Source of the DNA: CAZSNT01 sp964607765
Lineage (GTDB): Bacteria; Verrucomicrobiota; Lentisphaeria; Oligosphaerales; JABHEG01
DNA: 12,226 nt
Assembly (NCBI GenBank): GCA_964607765.1
Contig: CAZSNT010000240.1
Location: 1 to 12,226, forward strand
Reading direction: 5' to 3'
Part shown: in pieces, positions 1 to 8,173 of the stretch
Layout: each line of letters opens with the position of its first letter
Position numbering within the stretch: position 1 is the stretch's first letter
The notes under the pieces: generated by a model
What the model saw: only the letters and a program-made list of their open reading frames with translations
The model's database searches: none
What the model was told of the DNA's origin: nothing
Position numbers and translations under genes: made by a program

Positions 1-97
1 GATTACGTCCTCGAAAGAAGAGGCGGCAGACGGACTTGACAGAACCTGATATTCTCAACGGTTACTCCCCATCGCCGGGAAGCAATCTCCTCTCAGT
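1..97. other. Non-coding flank downstream of hydA2
   Basis: These 97 bases follow the hydA2 stop. I see no start codon with a useful reading frame on the minus strand: the frame opened by the ATG near 74 stops within five codons. A weak six-pair hairpin (65-70 with 77-82, one G-U pair) lies 15 bases past the stop but has no T-run after it, so it is not a convincing terminator. A TTGACA hexamer on the plus strand at 36-41 has no partner -10 box. Confidence 0.5.
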
Positions 98-1846
98 TCA
101 GCGGAGGTACTTGGGGCGGGCCTGGTAGCGGGTGTGCAGCAGCTCCTTGGCTCTGGCGCTCAGCGGCGCGTCGAGGAACTCCGCATAGAGCTGCTTGATC
201 CAGGGATTGGCGTAGCTCGTCCGGACCTCCTGCACGCGATCCTCCTTCAGCAGCCCGTTCGCACGCTGTTTGCGGACGCGGTCGCTGACGTTCCAGGACT
301 GTCCACCGCCGCCGACACAGCCGCCGGGGCAGGCCATGACCTCGATGAAGTCGTAGGGCATCTCCCGGCCTTCCCTGCGTGCCGTCCGGACACGGTCCAG
401 CACCTGCTGCACATTCCCGAGCCCATGGGCGACGGCCACACGCACCGTGCGGCCGTCGATCTCTACCTGCATCTCCTTGATGCCTTCCAGGCCGCGCAGC
501 GGCTCGAACTCCAGGTCAGGACGGTCCTCGCCGGAGAGGAAGTGATGGGCCGAACGCAGCGCCGCTTCCATCACGCCGCCGCTGGTACCGAAGATCACGC
601 CCGCCCCACTGTACTCGCCCATTGGCGAGTCGGGCAGCTCCAGGCAGTTCAGGCTTTGCAGGGCAATCCCGGCCTGCCGGATCATGCGCGTCAGTTCGCG
701 CGTTGTCAGCGCAACGTCGACGTCCTGGTCACCACTGGCGTACATGGCGGCCTCGCGTGTGATCTCGTACTTCTTGGCAGTGCATGGCATGATCGAGACC
801 ATGAAAATCGACTCGGGCGCTACGCCGACCTTCTCAGCATAATACGTCTTGGCGAGCGTGCCGAGAATGGCGTGCGGTGACTTGCAGGTTGAAAAGTGGT
901 CGATGATGTCCGAATGGAACTTCTCCATGAAATCGACCCAGGCCGGGCAGCACGTGGTGACGAGCGGCAGGCGCTCCGGCGCTGACTGCAGGCGTTCGAC
1001 GAACTCGCTCGCCTCTTCCATGATCGTCACATCGGCACCGAAGTTCGTGTCGAAGACGGCGTCGAAGCCCATGCGCCGCAGTGCGTGGTAGAGTTGCCCT
1101 GACAGGTTGGTTCCGGGCTCGTATCCGAACGCCTCGCCAAGGGACACGCGCACGGCGGGTGCTATCTGGACGACGCAATGCTTGCCGGGGTCGCGCAGCG
1201 CATCCCACACCGTTTCGGTCTGGTCGTACTCGAGGATGGCGCCTACCGGGCAGTGCGCCGAGCATTGTCCGCAGTGCACGCAGGGCGAGTCGACAAGGGC
1301 GATATCGCCGGCCGGCGCGATGCGTGTGTTGAGGCCGCGCTCCATGAATGACAGGGCCCAGACATCCTGTTGCTGCTGGCACATCTGCAGACAGCGGCCG
1401 CACTTGATGCACTTGCGCGGATCGAGGGTGATGCAACCGGTGCTGTCGTCTCGCGGGAGCTCGCGGCAGACGGACGGCAGATGCTCTTCGCGGATGCCGA
1501 AATCCTGAGCCAGTTCCTGAAGCTCGCAGGTGCCGTGACGGCCGCAGGTCAGGCACTCGTTGGGATGTGCGCTGAGGATCAGCTCCAGGATGGTCTGGCG
1601 AACCCGGACAATTTCAGGGTCGTGAGTGACCACGCGCATGCCCTGCTCCACGGGGGTCGTGCACGCGCGGACCATGTTCGGGTACCCCGCCGCCTTGACG
1701 ATGCAGATCCCGCACGCAGCGGTTGGGGGGAGGTCGGGGTGTTTGCAGAGGGTCGGAATGCGAATCTCCGCGGCAAGGGCAGCTTCGAGAATCGTGCTGC
1801 CCTCGGCCACCTCGACATCGAGACCGTTGACGGTAAGCTGAATCAC
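98..1846 (-). CDS. hydA: [FeFe] hydrogenase catalytic subunit, second set (HydA2)
   Basis: This is the catalytic subunit of the second trimeric [FeFe] hydrogenase, interconverting H2 with protons and electrons in the cytoplasm. It has 582 residues. Domain order is a NuoG-like [2Fe-2S] domain (Cys34, 45, 48, 62), a His-Cys3 [4Fe-4S] site (His94, Cys98, 101, 107), a 2[4Fe-4S] ferredoxin domain (Cys146, 149, 152, 156 and 189, 192, 195, 199), then the H-domain. The H-cluster motifs are TTCCPAW (Cys299, Cys300), MPCTAKKYE (Cys355) and MACPGGC (Cys506, Cys510), followed by the small-subunit-like C-terminus. The start is GTG at 1846, forming a GTGA overlap with the hydB2 stop and preceded by GGAGAGG; the family N-terminus begins here. 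An in-frame upstream extension to 2212 is antisense-like, arginine-rich and unrelated to the family, so it was rejected. TTCCP replaces the usual TSCCP, and GGGQSW the usual GGGQP. Confidence 0.96.
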   Translation of the reverse strand: MIQLTVNGLDVEVAEGSTILEAALAAEIRIPTLCKHPDLPPTAACGICIVKAAGYPNMVRACTTPVEQGMRVVTHDPEIVRVRQTILELILSAHPNECLTCGRHGTCELQELAQDFGIREEHLPSVCRELPRDDSTGCITLDPRKCIKCGRCLQMCQQQQDVWALSFMERGLNTRIAPAGDIALVDSPCVHCGQCSAHCPVGAILEYDQTETVWDALRDPGKHCVVQIAPAVRVSLGEAFGYEPGTNLSGQLYHALRRMGFDAVFDTNFGADVTIMEEASEFVERLQSAPERLPLVTTCCPAWVDFMEKFHSDIIDHFSTCKSPHAILGTLAKTYYAEKVGVAPESIFMVSIMPCTAKKYEITREAAMYASGDQDVDVALTTRELTRMIRQAGIALQSLNCLELPDSPMGEYSGAGVIFGTSGGVMEAALRSAHHFLSGEDRPDLEFEPLRGLEGIKEMQVEIDGRTVRVAVAHGLGNVQQVLDRVRTARREGREMPYDFIEVMACPGGCVGGGGQSWNVSDRVRKQRANGLLKEDRVQEVRTSYANPWIKQLYAEFLDAPLSARAKELLHTRYQARPKYLR

Positions 1847-3498
1847 TGCGCCTCTCCGTCTGCGTGTTCGCTGCGCGGCACAAGTTGCTCCCAGTTCCGC
1901 AGGAAGGAGACCAGAGAGCGCGGTGCCGCTTTGCCGAGGCCGCAGAGCGACGACGCCTGCATCGCCTCCGCAACACGGTGGATGAGTGCCAGATCGGCCG
2001 ACTCTGCGCCTTGTGCCTGGATCTTGCGGGTCAGGCCCAGCAGCTGGTGCGTGCCGATGCGGCAGGCGGCACAGCGTCCGCACGACTCCTCCACCGCATA
2101 GCGCAGGAAGAAGCGCGCCAGATCCAGCAGGTCGTCCGTGTCGTCGATGACGATCATGCCGCCCGAGCCCACGATGGCGCCCAGCTCGGTCATGCCTTCG
2201 TAACTCAGGCACGTTTCGAGGCGCTCCGATGACACCAGGCCGCCGGACAGGCCGCCGATCTGCACGGCGTGCACGGGCCGGCCGCTCTTCGTGCCTCCGC
2301 CGAGGGTCTGGACAACCGTTCCAATCTTCGTGCCGAGAGGGACTTCAAGGAGTCCGGCCAAACGCGCGCGCCCGGCCAGTGAAAAGACCTTCGTTCCCGG
2401 CGAATCAACCGTTCCGATGGATCGGAACCAGTCCGGCCCCCGCGACATGATCTGGGCGACGTTCGCAAGCGTCTCGACGTTGTTGATCACTGTCGGGCAG
2501 CCCCAAAGCCCGCACTCCGAGGGATAGGGCGGCCGCGGTCGCGGCGTGCCTCGCTCCCCCTCGATCGACGCGATCAGCGCGGTTTCTTCCCCGCACACGA
2601 ACGCGCCTGCGCCGGCAACTACGTCGCAGTCGAAAGCGAACGACGATCCGAGGACCGCGTCGCCCAGCAGCCCGTGTTCGCGCGCCTGCTCGATCGCGAG
2701 CCGGACGCGCTGCACGGCCAACTCGTACTCCGCGCGGACATAAACGAAGCCGCGGGAAGCGCCCACTGCGTAGCCTGCAATCAGCATGCCCTCGAGCACA
2801 GCGTGCGGGTCGCCTTCGAGGATGCTCCGATCCACGTACGCACCCGGATCGCCCTCGTCGCCGTTGCAGATGATGTAGCGCAAATCCGCTTCGGTGCGTG
2901 CGGCATTGGCCCACTTCTGACCGGTCGGGTAGCCGCCGCCGCCGCGCCCACGCAATCCACTGCGTGCGAGGTCCGCGAGCAGGTCCTGAGGCGTGCGCTC
3001 GAGGCAACGCTGCAGCGACACGTACGCCGCGTGCGCAAGCGCATCGTTGATCCGCTCGGGATCGGCGCGGTGGATGCGGTCAAGGACAACGCGTTCCTGA
3101 CCCGCGAAAAACGCGAGGTCACGCGGCAGGGCCTGGGAGGCAAGAAACTCGGGCAGCTCAAACTCCGCGCCGCCACGCTGGAGCGCCGGGATGACGTGCT
3201 CGGTGACGATCAGCCGGGCGAGCATGGGCGAGACCGTTCCGTACAGGCACGGCTCGGCGTTGTCCTGTTCGACCCGAACCAGCGGGCCGCGGCTGCACAG
3301 CCCCATGCAGCCGGTGCGGACGAGGTCGACCCGGTCCCCGAGCGCGTGCGTGGCCACGGCATCGGTCAACGCTTCCCACACATCCTGCCCGTCGGCCGAG
3401 AGGCAGGCGGTACCGGCGCAGCAGAACACACGGCACGTGAACGCACGCTGCCGTGCTTGCTCGTCGTCGCGAAGGCGCTCAATTGCCTTGGTGTTCAC
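1843..3498 (-). CDS. hydB: NuoF-like NAD(P)H/FMN hydrogenase subunit, second set (HydB2)
   Basis: This is the flavin subunit that exchanges electrons between NAD(P)H and the iron-sulfur chain of the second hydrogenase. It has 551 residues. An N-terminal thioredoxin-like [2Fe-2S] domain carries a full CAGTAC motif (Cys27, Cys32) and the pair Cys64, Cys68. The NuoF core follows, with the glycine-rich FMN loop RGRGGGGY (183-190) and the N3-type [4Fe-4S] ligands Cys473, 476, 479 and 519. Unlike HydB1, it ends about 30 residues after the last ligand and has no C-terminal 2[4Fe-4S] domain. I chose the GTG at 3498 because AGGAG lies 7 bases upstream; an ATG at 3534 adds 12 proline/arginine-rich residues and lacks such a site. 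The gene overlaps the hydC2 end by 20 bp and the hydA2 start by 4 bp, so translation is probably coupled. NAD versus NADP preference cannot be read from the sequence. Confidence 0.95.
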   Translation of the reverse strand: MNTKAIERLRDDEQARQRAFTCRVFCCAGTACLSADGQDVWEALTDAVATHALGDRVDLVRTGCMGLCSRGPLVRVEQDNAEPCLYGTVSPMLARLIVTEHVIPALQRGGAEFELPEFLASQALPRDLAFFAGQERVVLDRIHRADPERINDALAHAAYVSLQRCLERTPQDLLADLARSGLRGRGGGGYPTGQKWANAARTEADLRYIICNGDEGDPGAYVDRSILEGDPHAVLEGMLIAGYAVGASRGFVYVRAEYELAVQRVRLAIEQAREHGLLGDAVLGSSFAFDCDVVAGAGAFVCGEETALIASIEGERGTPRPRPPYPSECGLWGCPTVINNVETLANVAQIMSRGPDWFRSIGTVDSPGTKVFSLAGRARLAGLLEVPLGTKIGTVVQTLGGGTKSGRPVHAVQIGGLSGGLVSSERLETCLSYEGMTELGAIVGSGGMIVIDDTDDLLDLARFFLRYAVEESCGRCAACRIGTHQLLGLTRKIQAQGAESADLALIHRVAEAMQASSLCGLGKAAPRSLVSFLRNWEQLVPRSEHADGEAQ

Positions 3499-3976
3499 CG
3501 TCTGTCTCCTGCCCGGTTCCGGGGGGCGGGGCATGCTTCTTGAGAATAGCAGGCAGTTGCGTCACCTCGACCTGACTGTACACCTTGTCGTCTACCATCA
3601 GGACCGGAGAGCAGCCGCAGCAACCCAGGCAGCGCACGACGTTGAGCTGGAACGCACCGTCAGGTGTCGCTTCGCCGCCACGGATGCCGAGCAGCTTCTC
3701 GAGCTCGTCGAGCAGGCGCGGCCCGCCCTGCAGATGGCAGGACGTACCGAGGCACACGGACAGGGTGACGCGCCCCGGCTGTTCGAGCCGGAAGTAGGCG
3801 TAGAAGGTCAGCACCTCGAAGATCCGGGCGAGCGGGATGCCCAGGCGCTTGGACAGAGCCATCGTTTCAGCGCGCGGCACGTAGCCGTGTTCGGCCTGCA
3901 CCTCGTGCAGCGCCGCGAGCAGCCGGCTCTTTTCGTGGTCCGCGCCGGCATCTTTGATTGCGGAGCGATCATTCAT
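3479..3976 (-). CDS. hydC: NuoE-like [2Fe-2S] hydrogenase subunit, second set (HydC2)
   Basis: This is the small electron-transfer subunit of the second hydrogenase, equivalent to NuoE of complex I and HydC of trimeric [FeFe] hydrogenases. It has 165 residues: a helical N-terminal domain (about 15-65) and a thioredoxin-like fold binding one [2Fe-2S] cluster through Cys75 and Cys80 (CLGTSC) and Cys116 and Cys120 within CLGCCGC. Cys119 and Cys122 are two extra cysteines in that loop. The ATG at 3976 lies 6 bases past the hydA1 stop, with only a weak ribosome binding site, so coupling to hydA1 translation is likely. The last residues, a Pro/Gly-rich hydrophilic tail, overlap the hydB2 start. It shares the cysteine pattern and overall plan with HydC1, but the N-termini are clearly different. 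Confidence 0.95.
   Translation of the reverse strand: MNDRSAIKDAGADHEKSRLLAALHEVQAEHGYVPRAETMALSKRLGIPLARIFEVLTFYAYFRLEQPGRVTLSVCLGTSCHLQGGPRLLDELEKLLGIRGGEATPDGAFQLNVVRCLGCCGCSPVLMVDDKVYSQVEVTQLPAILKKHAPPPGTGQETDGEHQGN
3506..3510 (-). promoter_or_regulatory. Ribosome binding site deciding the hydB2 start
   Basis: AGGAG on the minus strand ends 7 bases before the GTG at 3498, inside the end of hydC2. The same ten-base context, CAGGAGACAG, precedes the response-regulator gene (8542-8551), which supports it as a genuine Shine-Dalgarno site in this genome. The upstream ATG at 3534 has no comparable site. Confidence 0.75.
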
Positions 3977-3982
3977 GGTTGT

Positions 3983-5719
3983 TCAGGCGTTTTCGCGCAC
4001 GGTGTAGTGCGTGTGCAACAGCTTGTGCGCCAGCTCACTGCCGGGCTCACCGAGGAACTCGCGATAGAGCTTCTGAATCGACGCGTTCTCGTGGCTCTTG
4101 CGGATCGCTGTCGCTTCATCGATTCTGTAAAGCGCCTGGCGCCGCTTTTCAAGGACGCTGGTGTCACCTTTGATCGAGGGCTGGCCGCCGCCGTTGATGC
4201 AGCCGCCGGGGCAGGCCATGATCTCGATGGCTTCGTATTCTGCTTCGCCGCTGCGGATCTTCTCCAGCAACTGGCGCGCGTTGCCGAGCCCGGACGCAAT
4301 CGCCGCGCGGACCTCGATACCGCCAACCGTGACCGTTGCTTCGCGGATCCCGGCCAGCCCGCGCACCGCTTTGAAATCGATGCTGTCGAGCGGCTCGCCG
4401 GCCAGCCAGTCAGCGGCCGTGCGCAACGCCGCTTCAAGCACGCCGCCCGTAGCCCCGAAGATGATCGCGGCGCCTGTGGACTCACCCAGCGGATGATCGA
4501 AGTCGGAGTCTTCGAGCTCGTGGAACTGAATACCCGCCTCTTTGATCATGGTTGCCAGCTCACGGGTGGAGATGACGGTGTCCACGTCAATGATGCCGTT
4601 GGTGGCAAACTCCGAGCGCGCCGCTTCGTACTTCTTCGCCAGGCACGGCATGACCGAAACGACGAGCATGTCCTCGGGGGCCACGCCGATCTTCTCGGCG
4701 TAGTAGGTCTTGGCGATGGCGCCGAACATCTGCTGCGGCGACTTGGCGGACGACGGAATGTGGATCAGATCCGGGAACTGATGCTCGAAGAACTTCACCC
4801 AGCCCGGACAGCAGGACGTGAGAATGGGCAGGTTCTCGCCTTTCTGGATGCGCTCGATAAGCTCGGTCGTCTCCTCCATGATCGTCAGGTCGGCCGCGAA
4901 ATCGGTGTCGAACACCTTGTCGAAGCCGAGCTTCCTGAGGGCCGCGACCATTTTCGGCGTGGAGACGCTGCCGGGCGGCAGGCCGAACGCCTCGCCGAGC
5001 GCCACGCGAACGGCCGGCGCGGTCTGCACCACCTTGGTCTTGGCAGCATCATTGAGCTCCAGCCACACGTCGTAGCTGCGGTTCACCGTGGTCAGAGCGC
5101 CGGTGGGGCAGGCCTGTACGCACTGCCCGCAGAACACGCACTTGGTCTCGGAGAGCGGGCGTTCGCTGGTGGGCATCACGACAGCGTCGAAACCGCGGCC
5201 AACGGCGGACAGGATGCCGACGGTCTGCATCACATTGCACGCCGTCTCGCAACGCCGGCACATGATGCACTTGTTCGGGTCGCGCACAATTGCTTCGTTG
5301 GCCAGATCCACCTCGTGCTCCATCTGCTCGCCGTCGAACAGGACACGGTGCAGGCCCATGTCGCTAGCCAGTTGCTGCAGGTCGCAGTCCAGGTTGCGCT
5401 GGCAAGTCAGGCAGTCCTTGGGATGATTGGACAGCAGCAGGTCGAGCATGGTCCGGCGCGCGTTGATCGCCCGGACCGAATTGGTCTGCACCACCATGCC
5501 GTCGCTCACCGGCGTGCAGCAGGACGGCGCCAGATTCGGCCGGCCGTCGACCTCGACCACGCAGACGCGGCATGACCCCGCTTTGCTCTCCAAGTCGAAG
5601 TCGTCGAGCTTGAAGTGGCACAGCGTGGGCACTTTGATTCCCAGCTCGGTCGCCGCATCGAGGATCGTCGTGCCTTCCGGCACCTCAACGCTCCGGCTGT
5701 TGATTGTCAGGTTGACCAT
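3983..5719 (-). CDS. hydA: [FeFe] hydrogenase catalytic subunit, first set (HydA1)
   Basis: This is the H-cluster subunit of the first trimeric hydrogenase, of the group A3 kind that couples H2 to NAD(P)H and, in bifurcating members, ferredoxin. It has 578 residues. In order: NuoG-like [2Fe-2S] domain (Cys34, 50, 53 and Cys67 or Cys68), His-Cys3 [4Fe-4S] site (His99, Cys103, 106, 112), 2[4Fe-4S] domain (Cys151, 154, 157, 161 and 194, 197, 200, 204), then the H-domain. All three signatures are canonical: TSCCPGW (301-307; Cys303 as proton-relay and Cys304 as ligand by homology), MPCLAKKYE (Cys359) and MACPGGCINGGGQP (Cys503, Cys507). A small-subunit-like tail closes the protein. It lacks the extra C-terminal [2Fe-2S] domain of the longer Thermotoga HydA. 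The start ATG has GGGAG 8 bases upstream and lies 42 bp after hydB1. Activity would need HydEFG maturases, which are not in this window. Confidence 0.97.
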   Translation of the reverse strand: MVNLTINSRSVEVPEGTTILDAATELGIKVPTLCHFKLDDFDLESKAGSCRVCVVEVDGRPNLAPSCCTPVSDGMVVQTNSVRAINARRTMLDLLLSNHPKDCLTCQRNLDCDLQQLASDMGLHRVLFDGEQMEHEVDLANEAIVRDPNKCIMCRRCETACNVMQTVGILSAVGRGFDAVVMPTSERPLSETKCVFCGQCVQACPTGALTTVNRSYDVWLELNDAAKTKVVQTAPAVRVALGEAFGLPPGSVSTPKMVAALRKLGFDKVFDTDFAADLTIMEETTELIERIQKGENLPILTSCCPGWVKFFEHQFPDLIHIPSSAKSPQQMFGAIAKTYYAEKIGVAPEDMLVVSVMPCLAKKYEAARSEFATNGIIDVDTVISTRELATMIKEAGIQFHELEDSDFDHPLGESTGAAIIFGATGGVLEAALRTAADWLAGEPLDSIDFKAVRGLAGIREATVTVGGIEVRAAIASGLGNARQLLEKIRSGEAEYEAIEIMACPGGCINGGGQPSIKGDTSVLEKRRQALYRIDEATAIRKSHENASIQKLYREFLGEPGSELAHKLLHTHYTVRENA

Positions 5720-5761
5720 GGTTCGAGCTCCCGTGGCTATTGCGGAGGGTGCGGAGACCCG

Positions 5762-7621
5762 TTAGTGCTTCTCGACGGCGTGGAACTTGCAGGCTTGCAG
5801 GCAGACGCCGCACTTGATGCAGCGTTCCTGATCGATGGTGTGCTGCTGCTTGCGCTCGCCGCTGATGCAGTCGGCGGGGCAGTTCCGGGCACACAACGTG
5901 CAGCCGACGCAGCGATCGTTGATGGTGTAGCGCACCAAAGCGCTGCAGACCCCCGCCGAACACGTCCTGCTGATCACGTGCTCCATGTACTCACGCCGGA
6001 ACTGTCGCAGCGTGGACAGGACGGGATTCGGCGATGTCTGGCCCAGGCCGCAGAGCGATGTGTCCTTCACGACTTCGGCCAACTGCCGCAGCTTCTCGAG
6101 CGTTCGCATGGTGGCCTTGCCGGCACACACCTTCTCGAGCATTTCGTGGAGACGTTTGTTGCCGACACGGCACGGCGTGCAGCGGCCGCACGACTCGTCC
6201 AGGGTGAACTCGAGGAAAAACCTGGCCACCGCGACCATGCAGTCGTCCTCGTCCATCACGATCATGCCGCCCGACCCCATCATGGAGCCCAGCGCTTTGA
6301 GGCTGTCGTAGTCGATCGGTGTGTCCAGGTCGTCTTCCTTGAGACAGCCCCCGGACGGGCCACCGGTCTGGACTGCCTTGAAGGCGCGATCGTTCATGAT
6401 CCCACCGCCGACACCGAAGATGATGTCGCGCAGCGTCGTGCCCATGGGCACTTCCACGAGCCCGACACGCTTCACCTTGCCGGCCAGCGCAAACACCTTC
6501 GTGCCCGGCGACGCCTCCGTCCCGATGGCGCGGAACCAGTCAGCGCCGCGACGCACAATCGCGCAGACGTTTGCGAGTGTCTCCACATTGTTGACGATCG
6601 TCGGGCGTTTCCAGAGCCCCTCGACGGCGGGGAACGGCGGTTTGAAGATCGGTTCGCCGCGCAGGCCTTCGATGGAATGGAGCAGGGCCGTCTCTTCGCC
6701 GCAGACGAAGGCGCCGGCGCCATACTTGATGTCGATGTCAAAGTCGAAGCCGCTGCCGAGAATGTCCGTACCCAGCAGTCCGAGTGCGCGCGCCTGGGCG
6801 ATGGCGTGCTGCAGCCGTTCAATGGCCAGCGGGTACTCGGCGCGGATGTAGATCAGTCCCTGGTTCGCGCCGATGGCATATCCCGCGATAGCCATCGCTT
6901 CGAGCACAGCGTGCGGATCGCCTTCCAGAACGGCTCGATCCATGAACGCGCCAGGATCACCCTCGTCCGCATTGCAGACCACGTACTTCTCGCCTTCCGG
7001 CTGGTCAGCGGCGAACTGCCACTTCACGCCCGTAGGGAAGCCGCCGCCGCCACGGCCGCGCAGTCCGGCGTCGGTGATGGTCGTGATCACGTCTGCGGGG
7101 CTCATGGCGGTCAGCGCGTCAGCCAGCGCCAGGTAGCCGTCGGCAGCCACGTAATCCTCGATCGAGTCGGGGTTGATGCGACCGGAGTTACGGAGCACAG
7201 TCCGTGCCTGCAGAACGCCCTCGGTCGGCTCCTCCTCTTCCGGACGATACCAGGTCTTGGGGAGCACGTCCACGCCGACAGCTTCAGATGAGCCTTCCTT
7301 GATCAGCACAGCGGCCTGGTTGGGCGTGACGTTGCCGTAGAAGATGCTTTGACCGGTCTGGCGGTCGTGGACCTCGACCGATGGCTCGCTGTGGCACAGC
7401 CCCATGCAGCCCGTCTGCATGATCTCGATGTCGTCGCCGCGCCCTTGCGCCTCAAGCTCGTGGACGAGGGCGTCGAGCACTGGCCGTGTATTGGCGGCAA
7501 TGCCGCAGGTGCCCATGGACACACGGATGACGACCGGCACACCCGCTTCCCGCCGAGACTTTATCTCGCCGGCCCAGCTGAGCAGGGACTCACGGTCCCG
7601 GATTGGTTGTGTCATAGCCAT
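5762..7621 (-). CDS. hydB: NuoF-like flavin subunit with C-terminal 2[4Fe-4S] domain, first set (HydB1)
   Basis: This is the NAD(H)/FMN subunit of the first hydrogenase and the probable bifurcation centre. It has 619 residues. An N-terminal thioredoxin-like domain carries Cys39 (MGTCGIAAN) and Cys72, Cys76 (GCMGLC). The NuoF core follows with FMN loop RGRGGGGF (188-195), NADH-binding region and N3 cluster ligands Cys478, 481, 484 and 524. A C-terminal domain contains two ferredoxin motifs: Cys571, 574, 577, 581 and Cys601, 604, 607, 611. That domain is characteristic of HydB in bifurcating HydABC enzymes. The first [2Fe-2S] ligand position of NuoE-like domains is Val here rather than Cys. I chose the ATG at 7621, 5 bases after the hydC1 stop; an ATG two codons later and a TTG at 7636 are alternatives. 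Confidence 0.96.
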   Translation of the reverse strand: MAMTQPIRDRESLLSWAGEIKSRREAGVPVVIRVSMGTCGIAANTRPVLDALVHELEAQGRGDDIEIMQTGCMGLCHSEPSVEVHDRQTGQSIFYGNVTPNQAAVLIKEGSSEAVGVDVLPKTWYRPEEEEPTEGVLQARTVLRNSGRINPDSIEDYVAADGYLALADALTAMSPADVITTITDAGLRGRGGGGFPTGVKWQFAADQPEGEKYVVCNADEGDPGAFMDRAVLEGDPHAVLEAMAIAGYAIGANQGLIYIRAEYPLAIERLQHAIAQARALGLLGTDILGSGFDFDIDIKYGAGAFVCGEETALLHSIEGLRGEPIFKPPFPAVEGLWKRPTIVNNVETLANVCAIVRRGADWFRAIGTEASPGTKVFALAGKVKRVGLVEVPMGTTLRDIIFGVGGGIMNDRAFKAVQTGGPSGGCLKEDDLDTPIDYDSLKALGSMMGSGGMIVMDEDDCMVAVARFFLEFTLDESCGRCTPCRVGNKRLHEMLEKVCAGKATMRTLEKLRQLAEVVKDTSLCGLGQTSPNPVLSTLRQFRREYMEHVISRTCSAGVCSALVRYTINDRCVGCTLCARNCPADCISGERKQQHTIDQERCIKCGVCLQACKFHAVEKH

Positions 7622-7626
7622 GATGT

Positions 7627-8154
7627 TTACTCGCAATCGTTCAGTATTTCAGGGACCATTTCCGGCGTCACGTTGCCGTAGACCCGCTCGTTGACGACGA
7701 CGACAGGCGCGAGGCTGCACGCACCGACGCAGCGGAGTCCGCCCAATGAGAAGCGTCCGTCTGCGGTTGTCTCGCCTTCGCGGACGCCGATCAGCCGCTG
7801 CAGCTCGCCGAGGATGCGCTCGGCGCCCTTGACGAAGCACGCCGTGCCGGTGCACACGTTGATGCAGTATTTACCGCGCGGCACATCCGTGAAGTAGGAG
7901 TAGAAGCTGATCACGCCGTACACGTGCGACAGGTGAATGCCGAGCTTGTTGGCAACGAACAGCTGCACGCTCTCCGGCAGATACCCGAACAGGTCCTGAG
8001 CCTTGTGGAGCGCCTGGATGAGATAGCCGCAGTTGCGCTGCGGGTCGTTGGTGAGCGGCAAGGCATCGAGGTACGTCTCGAGCTCGTTGCGCGCCTCGAC
8101 TTGCTCGTCGATCACGCGGTCACGCCGGCCGCTGCATTCGCATGCTTCGTTCAT
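7627..8154 (-). CDS. hydC: NuoE-like [2Fe-2S] hydrogenase subunit, first set (HydC1)
   Basis: This is the small [2Fe-2S] electron-transfer subunit that joins HydB1 and HydA1. It has 175 residues: a helical N-terminal domain (about 20-95) and a thioredoxin-like domain with ligands Cys101 and Cys106 (CTGTAC) and Cys142 and Cys146 (CVGAC), the standard NuoE/HydC pattern. The start at 8154 fits the family length and has GAGG 10 bases upstream. Extending the frame to 8376 would overlap the response-regulator gene and add 74 residues unlike the family. It starts 19 bp after the response-regulator stop and ends 5 bp before hydB1. The first 20 residues contain two extra cysteines (Cys5, Cys7) that are not part of the cluster motif. 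Confidence 0.95.
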   Translation of the reverse strand: MNEACECSGRRDRVIDEQVEARNELETYLDALPLTNDPQRNCGYLIQALHKAQDLFGYLPESVQLFVANKLGIHLSHVYGVISFYSYFTDVPRGKYCINVCTGTACFVKGAERILGELQRLIGVREGETTADGRFSLGGLRCVGACSLAPVVVVNERVYGNVTPEMVPEILNDCE

Positions 8155-8173
8155 GGGTTGTGTGCCTCGCTGT

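Noticed and set aside
36..41. Perfect TTGACA on the plus strand
   Set aside because: No -10 box lies 15-19 bp downstream, and any transcript would run antisense to hydA2 with no plus-strand gene to serve.
65..82. Hairpin after hydA2 as an intrinsic terminator
   Set aside because: The stem is only six pairs including one G-U, and no T-run follows on the minus strand.
1847..2212. N-terminal extension of HydA2 to an ATG at 2212
   Set aside because: The added 122 residues overlap hydB2 out of phase and are arginine-rich without any domain. The conserved N-terminus starts at the GTG at 1846 with a good ribosome binding site.
3191..7291. Very long open frames on the plus strand opposite the hydrogenase genes (794 and 558 codons)
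   Set aside because: They lie exactly antisense to well-conserved hydrogenase genes, have skewed low-information composition and match no family. High GC content with strong third-position bias commonly leaves the antisense frame open.
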